Assembly: GCF_025753815.1 (NCBI RefSeq)
Contig: NZ_JAOWRF010000212.1
Coordinates: forward strand, 1 to 39,789
DNA from: Plectonema radiosum NIES-515
GTDB taxonomy: Bacteria > Cyanobacteriota > Cyanobacteriia > Cyanobacteriales > Nostocaceae
Reading direction: 5' to 3'
DNA length: 39,789 nt
Positions 32,283-39,396 of this stretch are shown here, in pieces. Position 1 is the stretch's first letter. Every line of letters starts with the position of its first letter. The position numbers and the translations under genes are program-made. The notes beneath the pieces were generated by a model. That model was given only the letters and a program-made list of their open reading frames with translations, made no database searches and was not told the origin of the DNA.

Positions 32283-32395
32283 AATGAAGACTCAATACGG
32301 TTCGGTTAAGAATATTTGTGAACCCAAAACCCTTGTAGAGACGTTGCACTTGCTAGTCTCTACATACGTTAACCGAACCGTATTGAATGAAGACT
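32283..32395. mobile_element. Family C element (32293-32385) with 10-bp target duplication
   Basis: The 93-bp element has perfect 17-bp ends CAATACGGTTCGGTTAA and TTAACCGAACCGTATTG. It is flanked on both sides by AATGAAGACT (32283-32292 and 32386-32395), a perfect 10-bp direct repeat. The inside has AACCCTTGTAGAGACG-TTGCACTTGCTA-GTCTCTAC, the palindrome also found in families A and B. The intact duplication points to recent movement by a transposase acting in trans. Confidence 0.88.
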
Positions 32396-32545
32396 TAGTA
32401 GCTTGACAAATTATTCGTTTTTCCCCGACTTCTGAGAGTATCCGTTGCTACTCAAGCGCAGCGCTTGAAAGTATAGGGTGCGCGGTGTTCCATCGTCAAC
32501 TGGGTATTCAACATTAAGTAAGTATCACTAAAAAAAATTTAGTTA

Positions 32546-33373
32546 GTGAAACAAATGATGCAATCAGCCAGAAAAATTCTCGTAATTGAAGATAATACTA
32601 GCACCCGTAACATGTACTTAGACAGTCTTGTTATTGAAGGTTTTGAGACGATCGCGGCAGAAAACGGTCTTATTGGCATTCAACAAGCGCAAGCGCACTT
32701 ACCAGACATAATACTTTGCGACATTTTTCTGCCTCTTGTTGATGGTTACGAGGTGCTAGATACCCTGAAGCAAGATCCCGTGACCGCAATTATCCCGTTT
32801 ATTTTTCTTGCTGACAGCGGCACGAAGACAGACTTCCGCAAAGCTATGGATAGGGGAGCAGATGACTATCTGAGCAAACCTTTTATAGTCGAAGAATTGC
32901 TAAACGCGATCGCAGCTCGACTGCAAAACCGAGACACTTTTTTAAGTAGTTACGCAGCCAATTTAGAGTCAGCTTTCAAGTTGGAGCAAACAGCGATCGC
33001 AAATCCTAAATTGTGCTTCAAGAGCGTTCCCCAACTCAAAAAAGTTTTCGACTTCATCGAAACTCATTATCACCAAGGAATTAGTCTGTGCGATGTTGCT
33101 GAAGCAGTTGGTTATTCACCCGCTTATTTAACCAACCGAGTCGGAAAGCTGACAGGAGAAACTGTAAACCGCTGGATTGTCAAACGCAGGATGACTGCGG
33201 CTTGTTTACTACTGGAAACAAAAAATCAGACAATCGAGGAAATTGCCACATCACTAGGCTATCAAAATGCCTGTCATTTCTCCCGCCAATTTCGCCAATA
33301 CTACGGATTCCCTCCCCAAGTTTGGCGCAAAAACTGCATCAACCGCTTGATGTGTGAAGCCAGCACCTCATAA
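32546..33373 (+). CDS. Response regulator with AraC-type DNA-binding domain
   Basis: A protein of 275 residues, starting at GTG 32546 or more likely ATG 32555/32558. The receiver domain (about 8-128) has KILVIEDNTSTRNMYLDSLV, the phosphorylated Asp in IILCDIFLPLVDGYEVL, and the conserved Lys in DDYLSKPF. The C-terminal AraC/XylS double HTH (about 165-262) has GISLCDVAEAVGYSPAYLTN and IEEIATSLGYQNACHFSRQF followed by RQYYGFPPQVWRK. Regulators of this REC-AraC layout are common in filamentous cyanobacteria. No histidine kinase is adjacent. The next genes are a receiver-only protein and an NblA-like protein, which may be its targets or partners. Confidence 0.9.
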   Translation: MKQMMQSARKILVIEDNTSTRNMYLDSLVIEGFETIAAENGLIGIQQAQAHLPDIILCDIFLPLVDGYEVLDTLKQDPVTAIIPFIFLADSGTKTDFRKAMDRGADDYLSKPFIVEELLNAIAARLQNRDTFLSSYAANLESAFKLEQTAIANPKLCFKSVPQLKKVFDFIETHYHQGISLCDVAEAVGYSPAYLTNRVGKLTGETVNRWIVKRRMTAACLLLETKNQTIEEIATSLGYQNACHFSRQFRQYYGFPPQVWRKNCINRLMCEASTS

Positions 33374-33697
33374 TGCATGAGACAAACGTCGTGAAAACGA
33401 ATGTAGAGACGCGAAATTTCGCGTCTCTACAAGGGTTTGGATAACGCATATTTAATTTTCAAATAGGTTGTCTATGGTTGTTGTAACGATTTGAGTGTTT
33501 TTAATACAACTTATACAACTTATACGTTTTAAAGATTTACTCAAACATCATTTCCAACATCAGGGTGTCATGCTAATTGTAATTATCCCAGGCAGAAAGT
33601 GTGAAAACGTTAAAATCCTCTCTCTAGAAAGCACGCGCTGCGGACAATCATCAGAAGTCTTTAAGCAAAAACCATATGAGTTTTCATGGGAGCCGCA
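33374..33697. other. Gap between the two regulators, partial family A element
   Basis: At 33403-33475 GTAGAGACG-CGAAATTTCG-CGTCTCTAC is followed by AAGGGTTTGGATAACGCATA and TTTAATTTTC, the right half of a family A element without its ends. The rest shows no convincing gene; the small reading frame at 33495-33764 overlaps the next gene and has no protein features. Confidence 0.5.
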
Positions 33698-34213
33698 ATG
33701 TATCTACGTAACGAATTTTCAACTAATCTTTTCTCTCTTCAAGGGCTGCGAGTACTCGTTGTAGACAATAATGAGGATTGCCGTGTTATGCTCTCGGTGC
33801 TGCTGCGATCGTATGGTGTGGAGGTGCAAACAGCATCTTCAGTTAAGCTTGGTTTGGAAATATTTGGACAATGGCAACCTGATATCCTCGTGAGTGATAT
33901 TGCCTTTCCTGGTGAAGATAGTTATGCACTGATTCAGCAAGTGAGAACGAAAGCCGAACGAGGGGAACTAGTGATAGCCATTGCGGTGACAGGCTATGAC
34001 ACTCAAAACATGGGTCAACGTGGTCTTTGCCAGGGGTTTGACTTGTGGTTCAGCAAACCCCTGGATCTTGATGAGTTTGTGGCTGTGCTTGCTTCTTTCG
34101 CGACTTGTCAACGATCTTCATACGCGATCGCTGAACGCATTTTGAGTGTCCCTACACATAGTGAAGCGATCGCGAGTCTCGAAAAGCAATTTAATCTGAC
34201 ATTTCCAAATTAG
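33698..34213 (+). CDS. Receiver-domain response regulator
   Basis: 171 residues from ATG 33698, with GGGAG 5 bp upstream (an in-frame ATG at 33686 is possible). A single receiver domain covers residues about 17-138: LRVLVVDNNEDCRVMLSVLL, phosphorylated Asp in PDILVSDIAFPGEDSYALIQ, AIAVTGYD, and Lys in DLWFSKPLDLDEFVAVL. There is no output domain. It resembles the receiver part of hybrid kinases and probably acts by protein contact or as a phosphate sink. It is followed 55 bp later by the NblA-like gene, so the two may be co-transcribed. Confidence 0.87.
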   Translation: MYLRNEFSTNLFSLQGLRVLVVDNNEDCRVMLSVLLRSYGVEVQTASSVKLGLEIFGQWQPDILVSDIAFPGEDSYALIQQVRTKAERGELVIAIAVTGYDTQNMGQRGLCQGFDLWFSKPLDLDEFVAVLASFATCQRSSYAIAERILSVPTHSEAIASLEKQFNLTFPN

Positions 34214-34268
34214 ATCACCATTTTTGAAATACTACCCACAAAATTTTATCAAAAAAGGATAATTAGTT

Positions 34269-34454
34269 ATGCTTCCTGAACTTAAGCCTCAAGACTTTGA
34301 ATTGACGCTTGAACAAAGGTTTCTGATCTCACGTTATACCGAGGAAATCAAGGAAATTCCCCTAGAAATGTTACAGGCAAGTTTCTTAGAAGTCGCTTGT
34401 ATATTGATGATTAAAGATAATTTGATCCGAGCCTTGATGAGAAAGGCAGGATAA
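34269..34454 (+). CDS. nblA: NblA-like phycobilisome degradation protein
   Basis: A protein of 61 residues, the size of NblA. The pattern FELTLEQRFLISRYTEEIKE followed by MLQASFLEVACILMIKDNLI and a basic end (RALMRKAG) matches the NblA layout: a short N-terminus, a helix starting LSLEQ-F, and a second helix ending in a basic tail. NblA delivers phycobiliproteins to the Clp protease when nutrients are scarce. ATG 34269 has AAGGA 9 bp upstream. The sequence is divergent from the usual NblA, so it could be a specialised paralogue. Its place behind two response regulators suggests stress control. Confidence 0.75.
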   Translation: MLPELKPQDFELTLEQRFLISRYTEEIKEIPLEMLQASFLEVACILMIKDNLIRALMRKAG

Positions 34455-34538
34455 TCAGCAATTGCGGATGAATTGATTTTTTTTTTGCGTTGCTGATTTC
34501 ATGTATGACTCAGGATTTTGCGTGATGTCATAACCCTT

Positions 34539-34566
34539 GTAGAGACGCGATATATCGCGTCTCTAC
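34539..34566. repeat. Palindrome GTAGAGACG-CGATATATCG-CGTCTCTAC
   Basis: A perfect palindrome with a third core type, followed by ATCCCAATTCATACGGCGAT and TCAGCAACGCC. The same order (palindrome, CAGATTCATACC, TTCAGCAACGCC) makes up the units near 28942, 29205 and 29291. Confidence 0.8.
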
Positions 34567-34668
34567 ATCCCAATTCATACGGCGATTCAGCAACGCCCAA
34601 AGATAGATATTCACTCATTTATTTACTTTTTGGTATGATAAGCGATCGCTATAAGTTAAAATATCCTC

Positions 34669-35085
34669 ATGATGGGAGCAGTTCACATTAAAGTCAAGCT
34701 CACAAACGCAATAGATGAGGCTCTAGTAAATCGGGGATTACTTGCACCTCATCTTCTGCGTGAACATGAAACCGAAGCTTTAGTACATACAGGTGCAGTC
34801 ACCTTAGTAATTCCCGCAGCAATAGTACAGCAGCTAGGTTTGCAAATTCGCGGACAACGGGTAGCCCAATATGCTGACGGACGCCAGGAAAGTGTGGGAG
34901 TCACCGAACCTGTGATAATTGAGTATGCAGGACGTGAAACTATTGTAGAAGCGTTGATAACTGGTGATGAAGTTCTTATTGGTCAAGTTGTATTAGAACA
35001 GTTAGACTTCTTAGTGGATTGTAAGAACCAGCGATTAATTCCAAACCCGGCAAATCCTGACTACGCAGTAATGCAAATTAAGTAG
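34669..35085 (+). CDS. Retropepsin-like (clan AA) aspartic protease family protein, active-site Asp replaced by His
   Basis: A protein of 138 residues (the next codon is also ATG). The family usually has ALVDTGA at the active site; here residues 37-43 read ALVHTGA with His40, codon CAT at 34786-34788, one base from GAT. The following TLVIPAAIVQQLGLQ, VAQYADGRQESVGVTEPVII and the second-loop GQVVLEQLDFLVDCKNQRLI match the family, including IPNPANPDY at the end. Active enzymes are dimers with one Asp per subunit, so this protein should be inactive unless it forms mixed dimers. The reading frame is otherwise intact, so the change may be recent. Confidence 0.75.
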   Translation: MMGAVHIKVKLTNAIDEALVNRGLLAPHLLREHETEALVHTGAVTLVIPAAIVQQLGLQIRGQRVAQYADGRQESVGVTEPVIIEYAGRETIVEALITGDEVLIGQVVLEQLDFLVDCKNQRLIPNPANPDYAVMQIK

Positions 35086-35113
35086 GAAGCAGAGGTATGA
35101 ATAAGGGAAAAAT

Positions 35114-35142
35114 GTAGAGACGTAGCATTGCTACGTCTCTAC
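35114..35142. repeat. Palindrome GTAGAGACG-TAGCATTGCTA-CGTCTCTAC
   Basis: A perfect palindrome with the TAGCA/TGCTA core. It cuts into the 3' end of the gene fragment on the minus strand at 35131-35289 and supplies its stop codon. Confidence 0.8.
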
Positions 35143-35289
35143 GCCCAAAGATAAACCATATTGACCACCAGTAAAGTTAGTAATCAGACCTTTGGTGCCG
35201 CTTAGGTAGCGACTGGGTTGCCAAGTGCTTTGATAGCCTATATCAGTAAATGTTGATCCGTTTGATTCATGAAGTGAGTATTCTTTACT
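35131..35289 (-). pseudogene. Unidentified gene fragment
   Basis: The minus strand is open from 35289 (after TGA) to TAG 35133-35131 and reads HESNGSTFTDIGYQSTWQPS then RYLSGTKGLITNFTGGQYGL. The composition (Gly, Thr, Trp, Tyr-rich strands) looks like real protein, not random DNA. There is no start codon, and the end is formed by the palindrome. I cannot name the family; it looks like part of an exported beta-rich protein. Confidence 0.45.
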
Positions 35290-35365
35290 TCACAAAACGA
35301 CATAATTCGGTAAAATTAGGTAAAGGAATTTCTGCGTTTGTCAAATAAAGGTATTTTTCTATTCC

Positions 35366-36487
35366 ATGCAAATCAACGAGCGTGCAGCCAAACTTCCCTT
35401 TGCCCCGCTACTGTTAATCGCACCCTTTTTCTTGTGGGGTACGGCAATGGTAGCAATGAAAGGAGTAATTCCCCACACGACGCCGCTATTTATGGCAGGA
35501 GTGCGTCTAGTGCCTGCTGGAGTGCTAATCTTAATCGCAACTGCATTCATGGGTAAACCGATGCCTAAGGGTTGGGCAGCATGGTTGTGGATTGCCTTAT
35601 TTGCGTTGGTGGATGGAACGTTATTTCAAGGCTTTTTGGCAGAGGGATTAGTTAGAACTGGTGCGGGTTTGGGGTCTGTAATGATTGACTCTCAACCGTT
35701 GGCAGTTGCTTTAATGTCGTTGTGGCTATTTCAAGAACATATTGGTTTGTGGGGATGGCTGGGGCTAGCATTCGGAGTCACAGGTATTAGTTTAATTGGC
35801 TTGCCCGACGAATTAATTTTGAGTCTTTTCTCAAATCATTCATTCCCCCTCTCCTCCATTCCCCCCCTCCCCCCCTCCTCCATTCCCCCCCTCCCCCCCT
35901 CCTCCATTCCCCCCCTCCCCCCCTTTGAAAGTGGTGAGTGGTTGATGTTGTTGGCTGCCCTGTCAATGGCAGTGGGAACGGTGTTGATTAGATATGTATG
36001 TCGATATGCCGATCCGGTAAGCGCTACAGGATGGCACATGATTATAGGTGGATTGCCTTTGTGGGGAATTTCATTTTTGACAGAATCCCAGCAGTGGCAA
36101 AATCTTGTAGTATCTGATTGGATGTCGCTGTTATATGCGACAGTCTTTGGGAGTGCGATCGCCTACGGATTATTTTTCTATTTTGCTTCTAGCGGCAGTC
36201 TCACCAGTCTCAGTTCTCTCACCTTCCTCACACCCGTATTTGCCCTGCTATTTGGCAACTTGTTGCTCAACGAAGTCCTCAGCCCTGTACAGTGGGTGGG
36301 AGTCTGCATAACTTTAGTCAGCATCTATCTAATCAACCAACGTGACACCTTAGCCCAAACAAATCAGAAGGTTGCAGTGACAGAACAAAACAATACACAG
36401 CAACAACCACTTCCGGAAGCATCTGGGAAAAAGCTCAACCCACTAAGCCTATCAATCAGGGAATCTGAACCAGAAATTATCCCCTAA
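35366..36487 (+). CDS. EamA/DMT superfamily transporter with in-frame microsatellite
   Basis: A protein of 373 residues with ten predicted hydrophobic helices in two EamA halves (about 12-155 and 193-330). Halves are marked by FFLWGTAMVAMKGVIPHTTP with FMAGVRLVPAGVLIL, and by AVGTVLIRYVCRYADPVSAT with FASSGSLTSLSSLTFLTPVF. Such proteins export amino acids or other metabolites; the substrate is unknown. The central loop holds three exact copies of an 8-residue unit, SSIPPLPP, encoded by a 24-bp tandem repeat (35851-35922). A polar tail of about 45 residues (ending LSIRESEPEIIP) follows the last helix. The start ATG 35366 lacks a strong ribosome-binding site. Confidence 0.88.
   Translation: MQINERAAKLPFAPLLLIAPFFLWGTAMVAMKGVIPHTTPLFMAGVRLVPAGVLILIATAFMGKPMPKGWAAWLWIALFALVDGTLFQGFLAEGLVRTGAGLGSVMIDSQPLAVALMSLWLFQEHIGLWGWLGLAFGVTGISLIGLPDELILSLFSNHSFPLSSIPPLPPSSIPPLPPSSIPPLPPFESGEWLMLLAALSMAVGTVLIRYVCRYADPVSATGWHMIIGGLPLWGISFLTESQQWQNLVVSDWMSLLYATVFGSAIAYGLFFYFASSGSLTSLSSLTFLTPVFALLFGNLLLNEVLSPVQWVGVCITLVSIYLINQRDTLAQTNQKVAVTEQNNTQQQPLPEASGKKLNPLSLSIRESEPEIIP
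35851..35922 (+). repeat. 24-bp tandem repeat x3 inside the EamA gene
   Basis: Three identical units, each starting CTCCTCCATTCCCCCCC, encode SSIPPLPP three times in the cytoplasmic loop between the two halves. Because the unit is a multiple of 3, copy number can change without breaking the frame. Confidence 0.9.
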
Positions 36488-36648
36488 TTAAAAAAGACTC
36501 TAGGAGCAATTATACTATTATCTGATTGCTGACCACTGACCGCGAAAAATTGGCTAATTCCTGACTAATCAGAATTTTCCAGATATTTTTGCCAGATAAA
36601 AGTTAACATTAAGCCAGCTTGAAGTTATTGTTATATCGATAACTTACA

Positions 36649-37815
36649 ATGTATGTTCTGGCTGCGATTTTTCATATGAGGCTACGCCATTCCTCCATCC
36701 TGATAATTACCTGCCTGACTTGCCTGGGTTTTGACCCCAGTCCAGCAAGCACAGCGACACCTAACCTCACATCAAAATTGCAACTGCAAATCGGAAATTT
36801 CACACAGACAGCTAATTTTTTGATTCTCTCGGTTGGTAGTACAGGCGCAGAAGTCGAGGTACTGCAAACACAACTCAAAGAGTTAGGATATTACTATGGT
36901 GTGGTAAATGGAGATTATGGCGAAAGCACCGAACTTGCCGTCTCTAAATTTCAGAAAGCAAAAAGCTTGCTCCCAGACGGTATTGCTGGTGCAGCAACTA
37001 AAAAAAGTCTGCGGACAGCAGTTAAGCAAAAGCAATCATTATCCCTTGCTGCTACCACTCCTACCCCGAAACCCGCAAAACCAACTACCAAGGCACCTCC
37101 GCAAAAAGATTTGTTATGGTGGTCGCTAGTTGGTATGGGAATTTTCGGTGGTCTTGGTGCATTGCTCTATTTGCACAGAAGGTCAAGAAAAGTCAAACAA
37201 GTTCAATCGGAAAACTTTCATTTTCAAGTTTTGACACCATCTCAGACAAAGCCGATTCCTGGTTTGTTACCGTTGTCCAGCCCAGCACATATAACCAATG
37301 CAGAAGAAGCAACTGCACCACCTGCAAAAGTTGTACTACCACTAGAAAAAACTTCCCGTTTAGCCAAAGTCAACATCGTTGACGAGTTGATGAAAGACTT
37401 ACGCAGTGCTGACCCGACGAAACGACGCAAAGCCATCTGGGATTTGGGACAGCAGGGAGATTCCCGTGCAATTCAGCCACTGATGGAGGTGATGATTGAG
37501 GTTGATTCTCAACAACGCAGCTTAATTTTAGCAGCTTTGGCGGAAATTAGTACGCGCACACTTAAACCGATAAATCGTGCTTTGGCAATTTCACTGCAAG
37601 ACGAAAGTCCAGATGTGCGACAAAATGCCATCCGTGACTTGACTCGGGTTTACGATCTGATGGCTCAAATTAGTCAGATGTTGTGTTTGGCAACAGAAGA
37701 CTCCAATGCAGAGGTGCAAGCAACAGCGCGTTATGCTCTTTCACAAATGAATCGTATCCGCACTTTGTCGTCGTCCGATCAAGAAAGTCAAGAGGAAGAT
37801 TCGCAGCCATCATAA
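36649..37815 (+). CDS. Peptidoglycan-binding domain / transmembrane / HEAT-repeat protein
   Basis: 388 residues from ATG 36649, or 379 from ATG 36676, which would give a cleaner signal peptide (MRLRHSSILIITCLTCLGF). A PG-binding-1 domain (about 60-120) has LSVGSTGAEVEVLQTQLKEL, YYGVVNGDYGESTELAVSKF and DGIAGAATKKSL. A Pro/Lys linker, one membrane helix (about 155-175, WWSLVGMGIFGGLGALLYLH), and a basic stop-transfer stretch RRSRKVK follow. The C-terminal part (about 245-370) has HEAT repeats (DLRSADPTKRRKAIWDLGQQ, LQDESPDVRQNAIRDL, TEDSNAEVQATARYALSQM). The layout links the cell wall outside to a protein-binding solenoid inside. The partner is unknown. Confidence 0.82.
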   Translation: MYVLAAIFHMRLRHSSILIITCLTCLGFDPSPASTATPNLTSKLQLQIGNFTQTANFLILSVGSTGAEVEVLQTQLKELGYYYGVVNGDYGESTELAVSKFQKAKSLLPDGIAGAATKKSLRTAVKQKQSLSLAATTPTPKPAKPTTKAPPQKDLLWWSLVGMGIFGGLGALLYLHRRSRKVKQVQSENFHFQVLTPSQTKPIPGLLPLSSPAHITNAEEATAPPAKVVLPLEKTSRLAKVNIVDELMKDLRSADPTKRRKAIWDLGQQGDSRAIQPLMEVMIEVDSQQRSLILAALAEISTRTLKPINRALAISLQDESPDVRQNAIRDLTRVYDLMAQISQMLCLATEDSNAEVQATARYALSQMNRIRTLSSSDQESQEEDSQPS

Positions 37816-37826
37816 TCCAAGTGGAT

Positions 37827-37918
37827 TAGACATCTCCAGAGTCATACGTAGAGACGTAGCACTTGGTAGTCTGTACAAGGGTTTCGGGCAACGCATAATT
37901 AAATTCTGGAGATATCTA
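37827..37918. mobile_element. Small inverted-repeat element, family A copy 5
   Basis: 92 bp with ends TAGACATCTCCAG and CTGGAGATATCTA. The inside is GTAGAGACG-TAGCACTTGGTA-GTCTGTAC then AAGGGTTTCGGGCAACGCAT, as in copy 3. It begins 12 bp after the HEAT gene stop. Confidence 0.78.
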
Positions 37919-38063
37919 TTAGACTGCGGATTGTGACATCCGGCTTCAATGCGATAACCATCATTCTTCAATCACAAATGCTCTTTGCGCTCAAAGTGAG
38001 CGTTTCAAGCGCCGAAGCGCTTAGTACATTATGATAAATCTTTTAAATGCTTTTAGCAAACTT

Positions 38064-39125
38064 ATGAAATTACTTTTTGTTTCCACTTCCGTTGGACCTC
38101 TTGGCTCTGGACTGGGCGGTGGTGTGGAATTAACCGTGTATAATATAGCTCAACAAATGATCCAGCGGGGTCATGAAGTACAAATCGTCGCTCCCGCAGG
38201 TTCGACATGGGATAACCTGCCAATAGTGCAAATTCCTGGCAATTTACAGATTATTGCCCAAAAGCAAGAACGCACAGACCCGGTTATGATGCCAGAAAAT
38301 TCTGTTTTGGCAAATATGTGGGATTATGCTCGTCAGGTTCAGGCTGATTATGACTTGATTGTAAATTTTGCTTACGATTGGTTGCCATTTTACCTGACAC
38401 CTTTTTTCACTCGTCCGATTGCCCACTTTGTCAGCATGGGTTCACTCTCCGATGCCCTTGACAAAATCATTGTACAAGTGGCAAAGCAGTTTTCTGGCAC
38501 TATTGGCTTTTATACTGCCTCTCAAGCTATCACTTTTTCTCAGTTAACCCCACCCTTACATTACTTGAGTAGTGGTATTGATTTAGGGCTTTATCGATTT
38601 TGCGATCGCCCAAAACAACAATTAGCCTGGTTAGGTCGCATTTCCCCAGAAAAAGGTTTAGAAGATGCAGTATCCGTAGCGCAAATTACCCAAATTCCCT
38701 TAAAAATTATGGGTAAAATTCAAGATGAATTATACTGGCAGCAGATTTGTCAAAATTACCCAAATGATATCTTTGAATATCTGGGATTTTTATCAACAAA
38801 TGAAATGCAGCAGGTATTAGGTGAGTGTCGGGCATTATTAATGACACCCCATTGGGTAGAAGCTTTCGGCAATGTCGTAATTGAAAGTTTAGCTTGTGGA
38901 GTGCCTGTAATATCCTACCGTCGCGGTGGACCTGCGGAAATTATCCAAGATGGCAAAACTGGCTTTTTGGTAGAACCGGATAGCGTTTCTGAGTTGGTAA
39001 ATGCTACCCAGCGTATCGATGAAATTAACCGTCAAAATTGTCGTGCTGACGCAGAAGCTCAATTTTCTTTAGAAGCCTTAGGTTCACGCTTTGAAAAATG
39101 GTTTAATAAAATTTATGAGAGTTAA
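38064..39125 (+). CDS. Glycosyltransferase family 4 (GT-B fold)
   Basis: 353 residues from ATG 38064 (MKLLFVSTSVGPLGSG); the upstream ATG at 38031 adds residues that do not fit the first strand. The N-terminal nucleotide-fold region has GLGGGVELTVYNIAQQMIQR and GHEVQIVAP. The C-terminal donor-binding domain has LAWLGRISPEKGLEDAV, then WVEAFGNVVIESLACGVPVI with the EAFGNVVIE active-site signature, and RRGGPAEIIQDGKTGFLVEP. Such enzymes transfer sugars from nucleotide donors to lipids, polysaccharides or small molecules. The acceptor cannot be told from sequence. The next gene starts after a repeat block, so operon structure is unclear. Confidence 0.88.
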   Translation: MKLLFVSTSVGPLGSGLGGGVELTVYNIAQQMIQRGHEVQIVAPAGSTWDNLPIVQIPGNLQIIAQKQERTDPVMMPENSVLANMWDYARQVQADYDLIVNFAYDWLPFYLTPFFTRPIAHFVSMGSLSDALDKIIVQVAKQFSGTIGFYTASQAITFSQLTPPLHYLSSGIDLGLYRFCDRPKQQLAWLGRISPEKGLEDAVSVAQITQIPLKIMGKIQDELYWQQICQNYPNDIFEYLGFLSTNEMQQVLGECRALLMTPHWVEAFGNVVIESLACGVPVISYRRGGPAEIIQDGKTGFLVEPDSVSELVNATQRIDEINRQNCRADAEAQFSLEALGSRFEKWFNKIYES

Positions 39126-39396
39126 AAGTTAAGAGTGAGGAGTTATGAGTGAGGAGTTATGAGTTATGAAAAGTTTCTTTTGACTCTTAACTTTGGACTA
39201 ACTCCTAACTCCTCACTCCGCTTCTTAAGTAGAGAGGTTCGATACCGAACGTCTCTACTTAACTCCTAACTCCGCTCCTCCTAACTCCTAATTCCAAACT
39301 CCTAACTTTTTATCAAACACCCTCTCAAATCGAAAATTCCAAACTCCTCACTCCTAACTCCTAACTCCTCACTCCGCTCCTCCTAACTTTTTATCA
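39126..39396. repeat. Heptamer-repeat block with long inverted symmetry
   Basis: The left side has GAGTGAGGAGTTATGAGTGA-type units. The right side has many CTAACTC/CTCACTC units (CTCCTAACTCCTCACTCCG repeated). The two sides are complementary and can fold on each other. The palindrome GTAGAGAGGTTCGATACCGAACGTCTCTAC-type repeat (39229-39258) is set inside. AATTCCAAACTCC words recur. No gene is present. Confidence 0.8.

Larger units (their letters stand above)
31662..32545. other. 884-bp AT-rich gene-free region between NACHT and regulator genes
   Basis: It is the shared upstream region of two divergent genes. It has family A copy 4 (31742-31831) and family C (32293-32385). The 31840-32270 stretch is AT-rich with direct TATACG/TTATAC words and no coding stretch. 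Promoters of both genes must be here. Confidence 0.6.

Noticed and set aside
33495-33764. 89-residue reading frame between the two regulators
   Set aside because: It overlaps the start of the receiver gene in another frame and has no motif or ribosome-binding site.
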